A stretch of DNA of 64,000 bases, taken from NCBI RefSeq assembly GCF_002754375.1, contig NZ_PEFF01000001.1, forward strand, positions 3,427,501 through 3,491,500, in the 5' to 3' direction. This DNA is from Variovorax sp. 54 (lineage in GTDB: Bacteria > Pseudomonadota > Gammaproteobacteria > Burkholderiales > Burkholderiaceae_C). Under the pieces are notes generated by a model. It worked only from the letters and a program-made list of their open reading frames with translations, did no database searches and was not told the DNA's origin. The translations under genes were made by a program, and so were the position numbers. The first letter of the stretch is position 1. Each line of letters starts with the position of its first letter. Of the stretch, positions 34,989 through 45,629 are shown piece after piece.

Positions 34989-35762
34989 ATGAACGCCACA
35001 TCCTTCTTGCGTCGCGCCGCCTTGGGCGCGCTCGTTCTGCTGCTGCCGCTTGCGGCGGCGGCGCAGCAGGCCTTCACGCGCGGCGCGGTCAACATGCGCG
35101 CCGGGCCCTCGGGCGACTACCCGCTCGTGGCACGGCTCGGGCCGGGGCAGCCGGTCGACGTGGTCGGCTGCACCAGCGGCTATGGCTGGTGCGACGTGGT
35201 GCTGCCCGACGGCGGGCGCGGCTGGGTCTGGTCGAAGAACCTCGACTACGCCTACCAGCAGCAGCGCGTGCCGCTGGCCACCTACGGCGCGGTCATCGGC
35301 GTGCCCATCGTGAGCTTCGTGATCGGCAGCTACTGGGCCGACTACTACCGCGACCGCCCCTGGTACGGTGACCGGCGCTGGTGGGGCCAGCGGCCCCCGC
35401 CGCCGCCGATCGCAGGCTGGCGCCCGCCGCCGCCCGTGCGCCCGGGCTGGCAGCCGCGGCCCTGGCCGCCGGGGCAGGGCGTGCGTCCGCCGCATGGGCC
35501 CGGGGTCCGGCCACCGCATGGCCCAGGCGTTCGTCCGCCCGGTGGGCCGGGTTACCGGCCGCCCGTCGACCCGGGGTTCCGCCCGCCGCGGCCACAGCCG
35601 GGCTTCCGGCCCGGACCGCCGCCGGGCGTGTCGCATCCGCATCCGGGCGGAGGCCGGCCCGGTGGGGGCGGCGGTGGAGGAGGAGGGCGTCCGCACGGCG
35701 GGGGTGGTGGCGGTGGTGGTGGGCACGGCGGCGGTCAAGGGCACGGCCACGGCCGGCCCTGA
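34989..35762 (+). CDS. Exported SH3-domain protein with Pro/Gly-rich tail
   Basis: The 257-residue protein has a signal peptide (ALGALVLLLPLAAAAQQ), a bacterial SH3 module at about 27-90 (AVNMRAGPSGDYPLVARLGPG ... GWVWSKNL), a short hydrophobic segment, and a long tail first rich in PRP/PPP and HGPGVRPP repeats and then in Gly and His. SH3b domains often bind peptidoglycan. The low-complexity tail suggests an extended cell-envelope protein. ATG 34989 follows CAGGAG. Function is otherwise unknown. Confidence 0.75.
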   Translation: MNATSFLRRAALGALVLLLPLAAAAQQAFTRGAVNMRAGPSGDYPLVARLGPGQPVDVVGCTSGYGWCDVVLPDGGRGWVWSKNLDYAYQQQRVPLATYGAVIGVPIVSFVIGSYWADYYRDRPWYGDRRWWGQRPPPPPIAGWRPPPPVRPGWQPRPWPPGQGVRPPHGPGVRPPHGPGVRPPGGPGYRPPVDPGFRPPRPQPGFRPGPPPGVSHPHPGGGRPGGGGGGGGGRPHGGGGGGGGGHGGGQGHGHGRP

Positions 35763-35771
35763 ACCGACGAT

Positions 35772-36692
35772 TCAAACGGCCGGCGTCTCGATGCCGGCCG
35801 CCGCCTGCCGGTCGCGCGCGATCAGCGCCACGAAGCGCTGCGCGCCCAGGCCCAGCGGCCGTTCGCGCGACCACACCACGTCCACCCACAGGTCGAGCCC
35901 GTTGCTGAGGTTCTCGAACGGAATCTCGACCAGCGCACCCGCCGCCACGTGCGGCCGCGCGAAGTTTCGCGGCAGCCAACCCCAGCCCAGCCCGGCGGTG
36001 ATCAGGCTCAGCGCGGCCAGCGCGTTGTCGGTGCGCCAGACATGCCGCGCGAACACGAAGCGCGGGTCGCTGGTGCCCAGGTCACGCCCGGCGACCACGA
36101 TCTGCCGCGTGTTGGTGAGGTGCTCCTCGCGCAGGCGCCCGCCGGCCGCCGCCTGCAGCACGGGATGGTCGGGCGCCATCACGGCCACCATGGTGTCGCT
36201 GCCGACCTCCTGGAAGCCCTCGCGGCCGTCGAGGCTGGGCCGCTCGAACACCAGCGCAAGCTGCGCCCGGCCGCTGTGCAGCAGCGCCAGCGCGTCGGCC
36301 TGCGGCGCGGCCAGCACCTCGACCTGCAGCAGCGGGTAGTCGTCGGCCAGCGCGGCCAGCGGCCCGCTCCAGGGCGCGGCCAGCAGCTCGGGCGCAATGG
36401 CCAGCGTGAGCCGGTCTTCCAGCCCCTGCGTGAGCGCCAGCGCCTGCACCTGCAACTGCCGCAGCTGGGCCGCGAGCAGCCGCGCCTGGGGCTCGAGCGA
36501 ACGCGCGGCCGACGTGGGCTGCGGCTCGCGGCCGCTGCGGTCGAACAGCGGCAGCGCCAGCTCGGCCTCGAGGTTGGCGATGGCCATGCTCACGGCGGAG
36601 GGCACCTTGCGCAGCGCCCGCGCGGCGGCCGAAAACGAGCCGTGGTCGATCACGGCCAGGAAAACCTCGACGTTGTCGCTGGAGAAAGCCAT
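35772..36692 (-). CDS. LysR-family regulator, divergent from PACE efflux gene
   Basis: With the start at ATG 36692 (MAFSSDNVEVFLAVIDHGSF) the protein has 306 residues; the frame also opens at a TTG nine codons earlier. The winged helix (AAARALRKVPSAVSMAIANLEAELA) and effector domain are typical. It is divergent from the PACE-type transporter gene, the arrangement of AceR and AceI in Acinetobacter, so control of that gene is likely; the effector may be a diamine or biocide by analogy only. Confidence 0.87.
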   Translation of the reverse strand: MAFSSDNVEVFLAVIDHGSFSAAARALRKVPSAVSMAIANLEAELALPLFDRSGREPQPTSAARSLEPQARLLAAQLRQLQVQALALTQGLEDRLTLAIAPELLAAPWSGPLAALADDYPLLQVEVLAAPQADALALLHSGRAQLALVFERPSLDGREGFQEVGSDTMVAVMAPDHPVLQAAAGGRLREEHLTNTRQIVVAGRDLGTSDPRFVFARHVWRTDNALAALSLITAGLGWGWLPRNFARPHVAAGALVEIPFENLSNGLDLWVDVVWSRERPLGLGAQRFVALIARDRQAAAGIETPAV

Positions 36693-36801
36693 GGCGCCCC
36701 GATCTGTCTGATCTATCAATAAAACTGAAACAAGTTAACTTTTTATATCAGCCAAACACAAATAAAGTCCACCCATCGCAGTCACACAGACAGAGAAATT
36801 C
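36693..36801. promoter_or_regulatory. Divergent LysR/PACE control region
   Basis: This 109-base gap is strikingly AT-rich for the window (TTTTTATATC near 36740, CTATCAATAAAACTG near 36712). It must hold both promoters and probably the LysR-binding site. GTTAAC at 36734-36739 is a short palindrome. No single operator can be fixed. Confidence 0.45.
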
Positions 36802-37239
36802 ATGCAGGGCATTCAGCGTCGGATCGTTTACATCTCCCTCTACGAGGGCATTGCCATCGTGGCGGCCAGCGCCGGCCTGGCCCTGATGTCGGACGCGGGG
36901 CTCGGCCATTCGGGCCTGTTGGCGGTGGGCGCCTCGGTCATCGCGGTGATCTGGAACCTGACGTTCAACGCCCTGTTCGAGCGCTGGGAGTCGCGCCAGG
37001 CGGTGCGCGGGCGCAGCCTGAAGCGCCGCATCGCCCACGCCATCGGCTTCGAGGGCGGCCTGATCGCCTTCCTGGTGCCGATGCTGGCCTGGGGCCTGGG
37101 CGTGTCGCTCTGGCAGGCGCTGGTGATGGACCTGGGCCTGGTGGTGTTCTTCCTGGTCTACACCTTCGTCTTCAACTGGGCCTTCGACCGCGTGTTCGGC
37201 CTGCCGGCCTCGGCGATGGGCGAAGCGCAACCTGCGTAA
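36802..37239 (+). CDS. PACE-family efflux transporter
   Basis: The 145-residue protein has four hydrophobic segments arranged as two bacterial transmembrane pair (BTP) repeats. Each repeat has a characteristic start (RRIVYISLYEGIAI; RRIAHAIGFEGGLI) with the membrane glutamate conserved in the proton-coupled family, and an AIWNLTFNALFERWE-like end (here VIWNLTFNALFERWE). Known members export chlorhexidine, acriflavine or short-chain diamines. It stands alone and is divergent from a LysR gene. Confidence 0.87.
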   Translation: MQGIQRRIVYISLYEGIAIVAASAGLALMSDAGLGHSGLLAVGASVIAVIWNLTFNALFERWESRQAVRGRSLKRRIAHAIGFEGGLIAFLVPMLAWGLGVSLWQALVMDLGLVVFFLVYTFVFNWAFDRVFGLPASAMGEAQPA

Positions 37240-37275
37240 GCCGGCGCTTACTTAACGGATTCATTGCGCCGGCTT
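37238..37275. terminator. Hairpin between convergent PACE and lipase-chaperone genes
   Basis: AAGCCGGCGC (37238-37247) and GCGCCGGCTT (37266-37275) form a perfect 10-bp stem with an 18-base loop that includes both stop codons. It lacks a T-run, so it is a possible but unproven transcription stop or mRNA 3' stabiliser. Confidence 0.4.
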
Positions 37276-38172
37276 GGGCGCAGTGGACGAGCGCATCGCC
37301 AGGGCACCGCTCAGGCGCAGGCGCTCGTTCTCGTTGAAGAGCGTCTCGCGCAGCTGGGCCCGCTCGGCTTCGGGGGCGCTGGCGTAGCGGTCGAGTCGGG
37401 CGTTCCATTCCTGGGTTTCCTGGTCGAGCGTGGCCAGGCCGCGCGCCACCTCGTAGCCGTAGGCCTCGCTGCGCGCGGCAAAGCGCTCCTGGGGGCTCGC
37501 GCCGCGCGCCTGCAGCGCCTCGGTCTGGCGCATCACGTCGAGGTGGGCCACCGCGTCCTTGCGCACCTCGCGCTGCGCGGGCGACAGCCAGGCCTGCTCG
37601 CTTTGCGCCAGCGCCGCCGCGCGCTGCTCGGGCGTGAGGCCGGGGTTGGACAGCAGTTCCATCTTCTCGGCCATGAACTGGTCCTGCCGGATCTGGTCGC
37701 CGAACAGGCCTTCGATTTCCTCGGGCGCGAAGAACTGCCGGCGCACCACCTCGCGCGCCTCCAGGCTGCGCCGCAGGAAGGCCGGGTCGCCGGGCGCGGG
37801 CGGCTGCAGGGTGCGCAGGGCTTCCTGCATGTCGACATAGCGCTCCAGCAGGCCCAGCGCGCGCACGCGCCAGTCTTCGCGCAGGTGCTTGGCCAGCAGG
37901 GCGGGCGCGCGGGCCATCAGCGTGGCCTTGCTGTCGGCCTGTGCTTCGGCGAGCACCTGGTCGAAGAGGGTGATGAGGTCGCTGGTGAGGAGGGCGTCGG
38001 GGGCCGCGGCGGTGGAGGCCGGGCGTGGCGCGGGAGACGGTGCGGCGGTCGCGGTCGCTGCTGCGGGCGCGGCGGCCCGTGGCGCATCGCCCGCATCGGG
38101 GCCCAGCGCCAGCCAGCCGGTCCCCACGGCCACCAGCGCGACCGCGCCGAGCGTCAACGCCACACCGCGCAT
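37261..38172 (-). CDS. lifO: Lipase secretion chaperone (LifO/Lif)
   Basis: Lif is a membrane-anchored periplasmic foldase needed for active class I lipases. The 303-residue protein has an N-terminal anchor (VALTLGAVALVAVGTGWLAL), an Ala/Pro-rich linker to about residue 58, then two helical minidomains with many Arg, Glu and Gln. The family signature near residue 68 reads LITLFDQVLAEAQ here instead of the usual RxxFDYxLSAxGE. It lies 11 bases behind the lipase gene, which makes the assignment secure despite this divergence. Confidence 0.85.
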   Translation of the reverse strand: MRGVALTLGAVALVAVGTGWLALGPDAGDAPRAAAPAAATATAAPSPAPRPASTAAAPDALLTSDLITLFDQVLAEAQADSKATLMARAPALLAKHLREDWRVRALGLLERYVDMQEALRTLQPPAPGDPAFLRRSLEAREVVRRQFFAPEEIEGLFGDQIRQDQFMAEKMELLSNPGLTPEQRAAALAQSEQAWLSPAQREVRKDAVAHLDVMRQTEALQARGASPQERFAARSEAYGYEVARGLATLDQETQEWNARLDRYASAPEAERAQLRETLFNENERLRLSGALAMRSSTAPKPAQ

Positions 38173-38183
38173 GCGCTGCGTCC

Positions 38184-39239
38184 TCAGAGCCCCGCGCTCT
38201 TGAGTCGCGCGGCCTGTTCCCTGAACAGCTCCGGCGGCTTCTTCTCGTAGTACGGGAACTGGCTGCCGTAGGTGTTGCCGAAGGCCTGGTTGACCTCGTC
38301 CAGGTGGTTCTGGCGGTAGTCGCCCAGGTGGGTGCCCAGGCGCGTGGTGCAGACCGCGAGCAGGCCGTCGTTGGCTTCACCGAAGAAGAACAGGCCGCCC
38401 AGCGTCGACAGCGCCGCGTCGCTCGGGTCGAACAGGTTGAAGCTGGTCGACACGCCCGACCACGAGTAGTAGCGCACGCCGTTGGCCACGGCCGCGCCGC
38501 TCTTCACGTCGCACGACGAGCCCGCGGCGGGCCGGCCCTGCGGGAACTTGGCGTCGAAGGCCGCGCCGCCCGCCGTGGTGAGCGAGGCCAGCGCGTTCAG
38601 CGGCACTTCGGGCAGCTGGCTCGGGTCCTTGCCCGAGAGAAAACCGATCATCCCCGTCAGCAGGCCGATGGCCTTCACCACCAGGGTCTGGGCGATGCCG
38701 CCTTCGGGCAGCTTGGCCAGCAGGTCGGCCACTTTGGAGCCGCCGTTGGCGCCGCCGACCGACGTGACCGACGCCACCATGTCGGGTGCCACCGCCGCCA
38801 CGTAGCGCACCGTGGGCGAGCCCTGCGAATGGCCGATGAGGTTGAACTTGAGCGTGGGGTTCCGCTCGAGCGCGCGGATCGTCTTGAGCTCCTGCAGCAG
38901 CTGCTCGCCGCGGATCTCGGAAGTGTTGGTGCCCGACACCTGCGCCACGTACACCTTGGCGCCCGCGCCGGCCAGCTTGCCGGGGATGTCGTAGAAGTAG
39001 TCGACGCCCAACAGGTTGTCGAAGCCGAGCAGGCCGTGGACCAGCACGATCGGGTAGCGGGTCTTCGCCGTGTCGGAGGTGACGCGGGCCTCGACCCGCG
39101 TCGCGGTGTCGCCGACAGCGGCCTGCGCAGGTGGTGCCAGCGTGGTGAGGGCCGCTGCGGCCAGGAGACCGCAGCTCAAGGCCACGGCGCGCATCGGGGT
39201 GGCTGCATGCTGCAACCGGACAATCGACTTCCTGGCCAT
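38184..39239 (-). CDS. Secreted triacylglycerol lipase
   Basis: The 351-residue preprotein starts at ATG 39239 (MARKSIVRLQ) behind GGGAG and has a long signal peptide ending PPAQA. The mature enzyme starts with the oxyanion segment YPIVLVHGLLGFDNL, has the nucleophile elbow GHSQG near residue 135, and a late histidine in a DHLDEVNQ-like position (NHLDEVNQAFG). This is the Pseudomonas/Burkholderia class I.1-I.2 type, which needs the Lif chaperone encoded next and is exported by the type II system. Confidence 0.92.
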   Translation of the reverse strand: MARKSIVRLQHAATPMRAVALSCGLLAAAALTTLAPPAQAAVGDTATRVEARVTSDTAKTRYPIVLVHGLLGFDNLLGVDYFYDIPGKLAGAGAKVYVAQVSGTNTSEIRGEQLLQELKTIRALERNPTLKFNLIGHSQGSPTVRYVAAVAPDMVASVTSVGGANGGSKVADLLAKLPEGGIAQTLVVKAIGLLTGMIGFLSGKDPSQLPEVPLNALASLTTAGGAAFDAKFPQGRPAAGSSCDVKSGAAVANGVRYYSWSGVSTSFNLFDPSDAALSTLGGLFFFGEANDGLLAVCTTRLGTHLGDYRQNHLDEVNQAFGNTYGSQFPYYEKKPPELFREQAARLKSAGL

Positions 39240-39270
39240 CTGGCGCTCTCCCTTACGTTTGGTTAAAAAC

Positions 39271-39282
39271 ACGAACGTTCGT
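39271..39282. promoter_or_regulatory. Palindrome upstream of the lipase gene
   Basis: ACGAACGTTCGT is a perfect 12-bp palindrome 32-43 bases before the lipase start, in the expected promoter position. It resembles TetR-type operators. No regulator gene is adjacent. Confidence 0.35.
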
Positions 39283-39375
39283 TCGGAAACGGTGGGCGCA
39301 TTCTGTTGACACGTGCAGGAATGAAAACTGGGGTTTTCCCAGGGCGCAATCGAATCGACCTAAAATGCGCGACTT

Positions 39376-39444
39376 CCCAAGGAGCGTTGCAGCGGTTCGC
39401 CACAGAGGCGAATCGTCAGGCTTGGGGCGACAACGACGCTCGCC
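39376..39444 (+). ncRNA. S-adenosylhomocysteine (SAH) riboswitch
   Basis: The sequence follows the SAH-riboswitch pattern: a CCAAGG strand followed by AGCGTTGCAGCGG, a short hairpin (TTCGCC ... GGCGAA), then GTCAGGCTTGG closing the outer stem, and ACGACGCTCGCC pairing back to the GGAGCGTTG strand as the pseudoknot/P4 side. It lies 27 bases before the ATG of the second MetH half. SAH riboswitches raise expression when SAH accumulates, which fits a methionine-cycle gene. Confidence 0.82.
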
Positions 39445-39470
39445 TGTTCGACTCTTCCGCAGGTGAGGCC

Positions 39471-42233
<2,763 letters not shown>

Positions 42234-42332
42234 ACCTGCCGGTCGGCCGGCCCACCGGTGTGACCGGCCACGGGAGTTGATATTCAGAAGCTGATCTTTG
42301 CCGCCGCGCACTACGCCCAGTTCGCGATCTTC

Positions 42333-44099
42333 GTGATCGCCTGCTGGGGTGCCGGCCGCGCGGTGCTCGCGCGCCTGCGTCCCCCGTCGCGCCGCGACGC
42401 CTGGCTCGAAGCCGCCATGGCGGCCGCGCTCGGTGTCGGCCTCTACATCTGTGCCTTCCAGGCGCTGGCCATCTTCGGACTCTTCCGCCGCGAGGCCACG
42501 CTGGGCCTGGTCGGCGCGGGCGTCGTGGCCGCCGCGTGGCAGTGGCGCGGCTGGCGTGCCGACGTGCGCGCGCTGCGCGCAGCCGCGCCCGTCGCCCCGC
42601 CATGGAGCCGCTTCGAACGCATCGCCGCCATCGCGCTGGCGCTGGTCGCGCTGCCCGCGCTGGTGGCGCCGCTCGCGCCGCCGGCCGCCTTCGACGAGCT
42701 GATGTACCACCTGCCCTATGCACGCCTCGTGGCGCAGCAGGGCACGCTGGGCATCCACGACTGGCTGCGCTACCCCTGGTTCCCGTACAACTACAACCTG
42801 CTGTATGCCGCCGCACTGCAGGTGGGCGACGACGTGCTGCCGCACTTCCTCAATGCCCTGGCGGGTGCGCTGTCGGTGCTGATGATCTTCCGCATCGGCA
42901 TCCTGCACGCCAACCGGCTCACTGCCTGCATCGGCGCGGCCATCTGGCTGGGCATGGGCGACTACGCCAACGCGCTGATCGACATGGGCGTGGCGCTGTT
43001 CGTGCTGTCGGCCTTCGTGGCGCTGTGGTGGTGGCGCGAATCCGAGCCTTTGCGCGACGGCACGCGCTGGCTGTCGCTGGCGGCGTTCTGCCTCGGCGTG
43101 GCAGCGGGCTCCAAGTACCAGGCGCTGATCTTCCTGCCGCTGGTGGCGCTGTTCGTGGTGCGCCACGAGCGCCGCGTGTGGCGCGCCTGGGCGCCGGCGC
43201 TGCTGTGCTTTTTGATTCCGTGCATCTACTGGTACGCGCGCAACGCGGTCATGACGGGCGACCCCTTCAACCCGATCGGCGCGCGCGTGTTCGGCTTCAG
43301 CGAATGGATTCCGGCCGATTACGTGCAGCAGGTTGCCGACGTGCGCGACCACGCCGAGATGCCCAACGCGCTGATCTGGTCGGTGTTCCTCGCGCCCTTC
43401 AGCGTGTGGTGGAAGCGCTCTGCCGCCGTGCGCGCGGCGGGCTGGTTCTGCCTGTACTCCGTGGCCGTGTGGGTCGTGACCTCGCGCTACCCGCGCTACC
43501 TCATGGCCTCGTTCCCGCTGCTGGCACTGACCGCCGCCGTGGGCTGGCAGGCGCTGGGCAGCTGGATCGCGGCGGGCGTGCGCCGCCTGCGCGGAACCCA
43601 AGCGACGGCAACATCCACCGGTCCGCGCAGCGGCGCCGGCATCGGCGACTGGGTCGTGGTGCTGCTGCTGGCCGTGCTGGCGGCCGTGTCGGTCGGCCAG
43701 ACGGCCACCAAGGTGTCGATGATCTCGCTCACGCCCGAGAGCCGCGAAGCGTTCTTGCGCAAGCACGTGCCGGGCTACGGTGTCATGGACTATGTGCGCC
43801 GCCACGTGACCGGCCGCGTGTACCAGATCGCGCTGAACGAGGCGATCTACTACGGCCCCAACCCGATCTGGGGCGACACGCTCGGGCGCTGGCGCTACCG
43901 CGACTACCTGCTGATGTCGCCCGGCGACACGGCGCGCAAGCTGGCCGCCGAGGGCTTCACCACCGTCGTCATGTCGCCCGAGATGGTGAAAGTGCTCAGT
44001 GCGCGGCCCGACTTCGACAAATACTATGGCCTGCTGCACGAACAAGACGGCAGCCGGGCCTACCGACTCCTTCCGGCGACCGCCCTGACCGCACCATGA
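42333..44099 (+). CDS. Polytopic membrane glycosyltransferase-like protein (GtrC-like position)
   Basis: The 588-residue protein has about ten hydrophobic segments and an early loop AFDELMYHLPYARLVAQQG, resembling the DE-containing first loop of GT39/ArnT-type, polyprenyl-phosphate-sugar-dependent transferases. GTG 42333 is the first ordinary start, but the frame is open upstream and encodes QKLIFAAAHYAQFAIF, which would complete the first helix. An ATT at 42282 preceded by GGGAG could be the true start. It overlaps the GT2 gene and probably moves a sugar from a lipid carrier to an envelope acceptor. Confidence 0.72.
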   Translation: MIACWGAGRAVLARLRPPSRRDAWLEAAMAAALGVGLYICAFQALAIFGLFRREATLGLVGAGVVAAAWQWRGWRADVRALRAAAPVAPPWSRFERIAAIALALVALPALVAPLAPPAAFDELMYHLPYARLVAQQGTLGIHDWLRYPWFPYNYNLLYAAALQVGDDVLPHFLNALAGALSVLMIFRIGILHANRLTACIGAAIWLGMGDYANALIDMGVALFVLSAFVALWWWRESEPLRDGTRWLSLAAFCLGVAAGSKYQALIFLPLVALFVVRHERRVWRAWAPALLCFLIPCIYWYARNAVMTGDPFNPIGARVFGFSEWIPADYVQQVADVRDHAEMPNALIWSVFLAPFSVWWKRSAAVRAAGWFCLYSVAVWVVTSRYPRYLMASFPLLALTAAVGWQALGSWIAAGVRRLRGTQATATSTGPRSGAGIGDWVVVLLLAVLAAVSVGQTATKVSMISLTPESREAFLRKHVPGYGVMDYVRRHVTGRVYQIALNEAIYYGPNPIWGDTLGRWRYRDYLLMSPGDTARKLAAEGFTTVVMSPEMVKVLSARPDFDKYYGLLHEQDGSRAYRLLPATALTAP

Positions 44100-45070
44100 C
44101 CGACCTCCGACCCGCTCCCGTGTCCGCCATGCCGCGCATTGCCGCCGTCATTCCCTGCTTCAACGAAGCCCTGGCCATCACCCAGGTGATCGAAGGCTTC
44201 CGCGCGGCGCTGCCCGGCGCCGAGATTCACGTCTTCGACAACAACTCCACCGACGACACCGCCGCCGTGGCCCGCGCGGCCGGCGCGATCGTCACGCACG
44301 TGGCCGCGCGCGGCAAGGGCAACGTGGTGCGGCGCATGTTCGCCGACGTCGAGGCCGACATCTACGTGATGGTCGACGGCGACGCCACCTACGACACCAC
44401 CGCCGCGCCGCGCCTCATCGCGCGGCTGGTCGAGGGCAACCTCGACATGGTGGTCGGCAGCCGCGTGGACGACGGCCAGGACGCGCTCACCTACCGCGCC
44501 GGCCACCGCTTCGGCAACTGGCTGCTCACGGGCACTGTGGCGCAGCTCTTCGGCGGCGGCCTCACCGACATGCTTTCGGGCTACCGCGTGTTCTCGCGCC
44601 GCTATGCCAAGTCGTTCCCCGCGTTGTCGCAGGGCTTCGAGATCGAGACCGAGCTGACCGTGCACGCGCTCGAACTGCGCATGCCCTATGCCGAAGAAGG
44701 CACCGCCTACAGCACGCGCCCCGAAGGCTCGCACAGCAAGCTCTCGACCTACCGCGACGGCTGGCGCATTCTGAAGACCATCGGCAAGCTGTTCGTGAGC
44801 GAACGGCCGCTGCAGTTCTTCTCGATCGTCGCGGCCGTGCTCGCGCTCGGCGCGCTCGCGCTGGCCGTGCCGCTGTTCATGACCTACGCCCACACCGGCC
44901 TGGTGCCGCGGCTGCCCACGGCGGTGCTCGCCACGGGCGCGATGCTGGCGGCGCTGCTGTCCTTCGTCTGCGGCGTGGTGATGCACACCGTCACGCTGGG
45001 CCGGCAGGAGGCCAAGCGGCTGCGCTACCTGGCGCAACCCTGCGTGCGCGAGAGCTTGCGCGCACGCTGA
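44096..45070 (+). CDS. GT2 polyprenyl-phosphate glycosyltransferase (GtrB/DPM1-like)
   Basis: The 324-residue protein begins with a GT-A fold: AAVIPCFNEALAI, HVFDNNSTDDTA and the DXD-like MVDGDATYD near residue 96. A C-terminal membrane part has two helices (FFSIVAAVLALGALALAVPL and LATGAMLAALLSFVCGVV). This matches GtrB-type enzymes, which load a sugar from a nucleotide donor onto undecaprenyl phosphate. Its ATG overlaps the preceding TGA, and gtrA follows after seven bases. Confidence 0.85.
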   Translation: MTDLRPAPVSAMPRIAAVIPCFNEALAITQVIEGFRAALPGAEIHVFDNNSTDDTAAVARAAGAIVTHVAARGKGNVVRRMFADVEADIYVMVDGDATYDTTAAPRLIARLVEGNLDMVVGSRVDDGQDALTYRAGHRFGNWLLTGTVAQLFGGGLTDMLSGYRVFSRRYAKSFPALSQGFEIETELTVHALELRMPYAEEGTAYSTRPEGSHSKLSTYRDGWRILKTIGKLFVSERPLQFFSIVAAVLALGALALAVPLFMTYAHTGLVPRLPTAVLATGAMLAALLSFVCGVVMHTVTLGRQEAKRLRYLAQPCVRESLRAR

Positions 45071-45077
45071 TGCGGCC

Positions 45078-45479
45078 ATGAAGATCGGGCGCGAGTTCCT
45101 CTCGTTCGCCGTGGCCGGCGTGATCGGCCTCGTGGTGGACGTGACGGTGCTCTACCTGCTGGCGCCGCTGTTGGGCTGGTACGGCGCGCGCGTCGTGTCG
45201 TTCCTGGCCGCCGCCACCACCACCTGGCTCTACAACCGCCGCTACACCTTCGCGGCGAGCGCGGCCGGAGCCGCCACGGGGCGCTCGGTCTGGCGCGAAT
45301 ACCTGGGCTACCTCACGACCATGCTGGCCGGTGCGGTGCTGAACTACAGCGCCTACGTGCTCACGCTGCATTGGGTGGAAGGGCGTTGGGCTGCGGCGCT
45401 CGGCGTGGCGGTGGGCAGCATCGCGGGGCTGGGGGTGAACTTCCTGTCGGCGCGGTACCTGGTGTTCAGGGCCAAGTAG
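45078..45479 (+). CDS. GtrA family membrane protein (lipid-linked sugar flippase)
   Basis: The 133-residue protein has four hydrophobic segments and the GtrA signature FAVAGVIGLVVDVTVLYLL with TTTWLYNRRYTF. GtrA proteins are thought to flip undecaprenyl-phosphate-sugar across the inner membrane. Together with the two upstream genes it forms a gtr-like cassette for side-chain glycosylation of O-antigen, teichoic-like polymer or glycoprotein. Confidence 0.85.
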   Translation: MKIGREFLSFAVAGVIGLVVDVTVLYLLAPLLGWYGARVVSFLAAATTTWLYNRRYTFAASAAGAATGRSVWREYLGYLTTMLAGAVLNYSAYVLTLHWVEGRWAAALGVAVGSIAGLGVNFLSARYLVFRAK

Positions 45480-45487
45480 GGTTCCCG

Positions 45488-45613
45488 TCTTGCTCCCTCT
45501 CCCCTCGGGGAGAGGGTTGGGGTGAGGGTCTACGGCGCTTGCGAATGCCGGGCTTGTGAGAAGGCCGATGCCCTCACCCTAGCCCTCTCCCGCGGGCGGG
45601 AGAGGGGACAAGA
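45488..45613. repeat. REP-like element, copy 1
   Basis: Two inverted units face each other: 45488-45530 (TTGCTCCCTCTCCCCTCGGG... GGTTGGGGTGAGGG) and 45570-45613 (CCCTCACCCTAGCCCTCTCC ...GAGGGGACAAG). Each contains its own hairpin. The same unit pair recurs at 59899-60020 and 62368-62475. It lies between the convergent gtrA and enamidase genes. Confidence 0.85.
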
Positions 45614-45629
45614 CAGGGCGCGTTCAGTT

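Noticed and set aside
35640..35760. Low-complexity GGT/GGC repeat considered as a tandem repeat array
   Set aside because: It is the Gly/His-rich C-terminal tail of the SH3 protein; no unit is repeated exactly.
39305..39366. TTGACA (39305) and TAAAAT (39361) considered as one promoter for the second metH half
   Set aside because: The spacing of 50 bases is far from 16-18, so they cannot be paired. The real promoter is not resolved.
42240..42275. GC-rich hairpins behind metH considered as a terminator
   Set aside because: There is no T-run, and the next gene starts within 50-100 bases, so evidence is insufficient.
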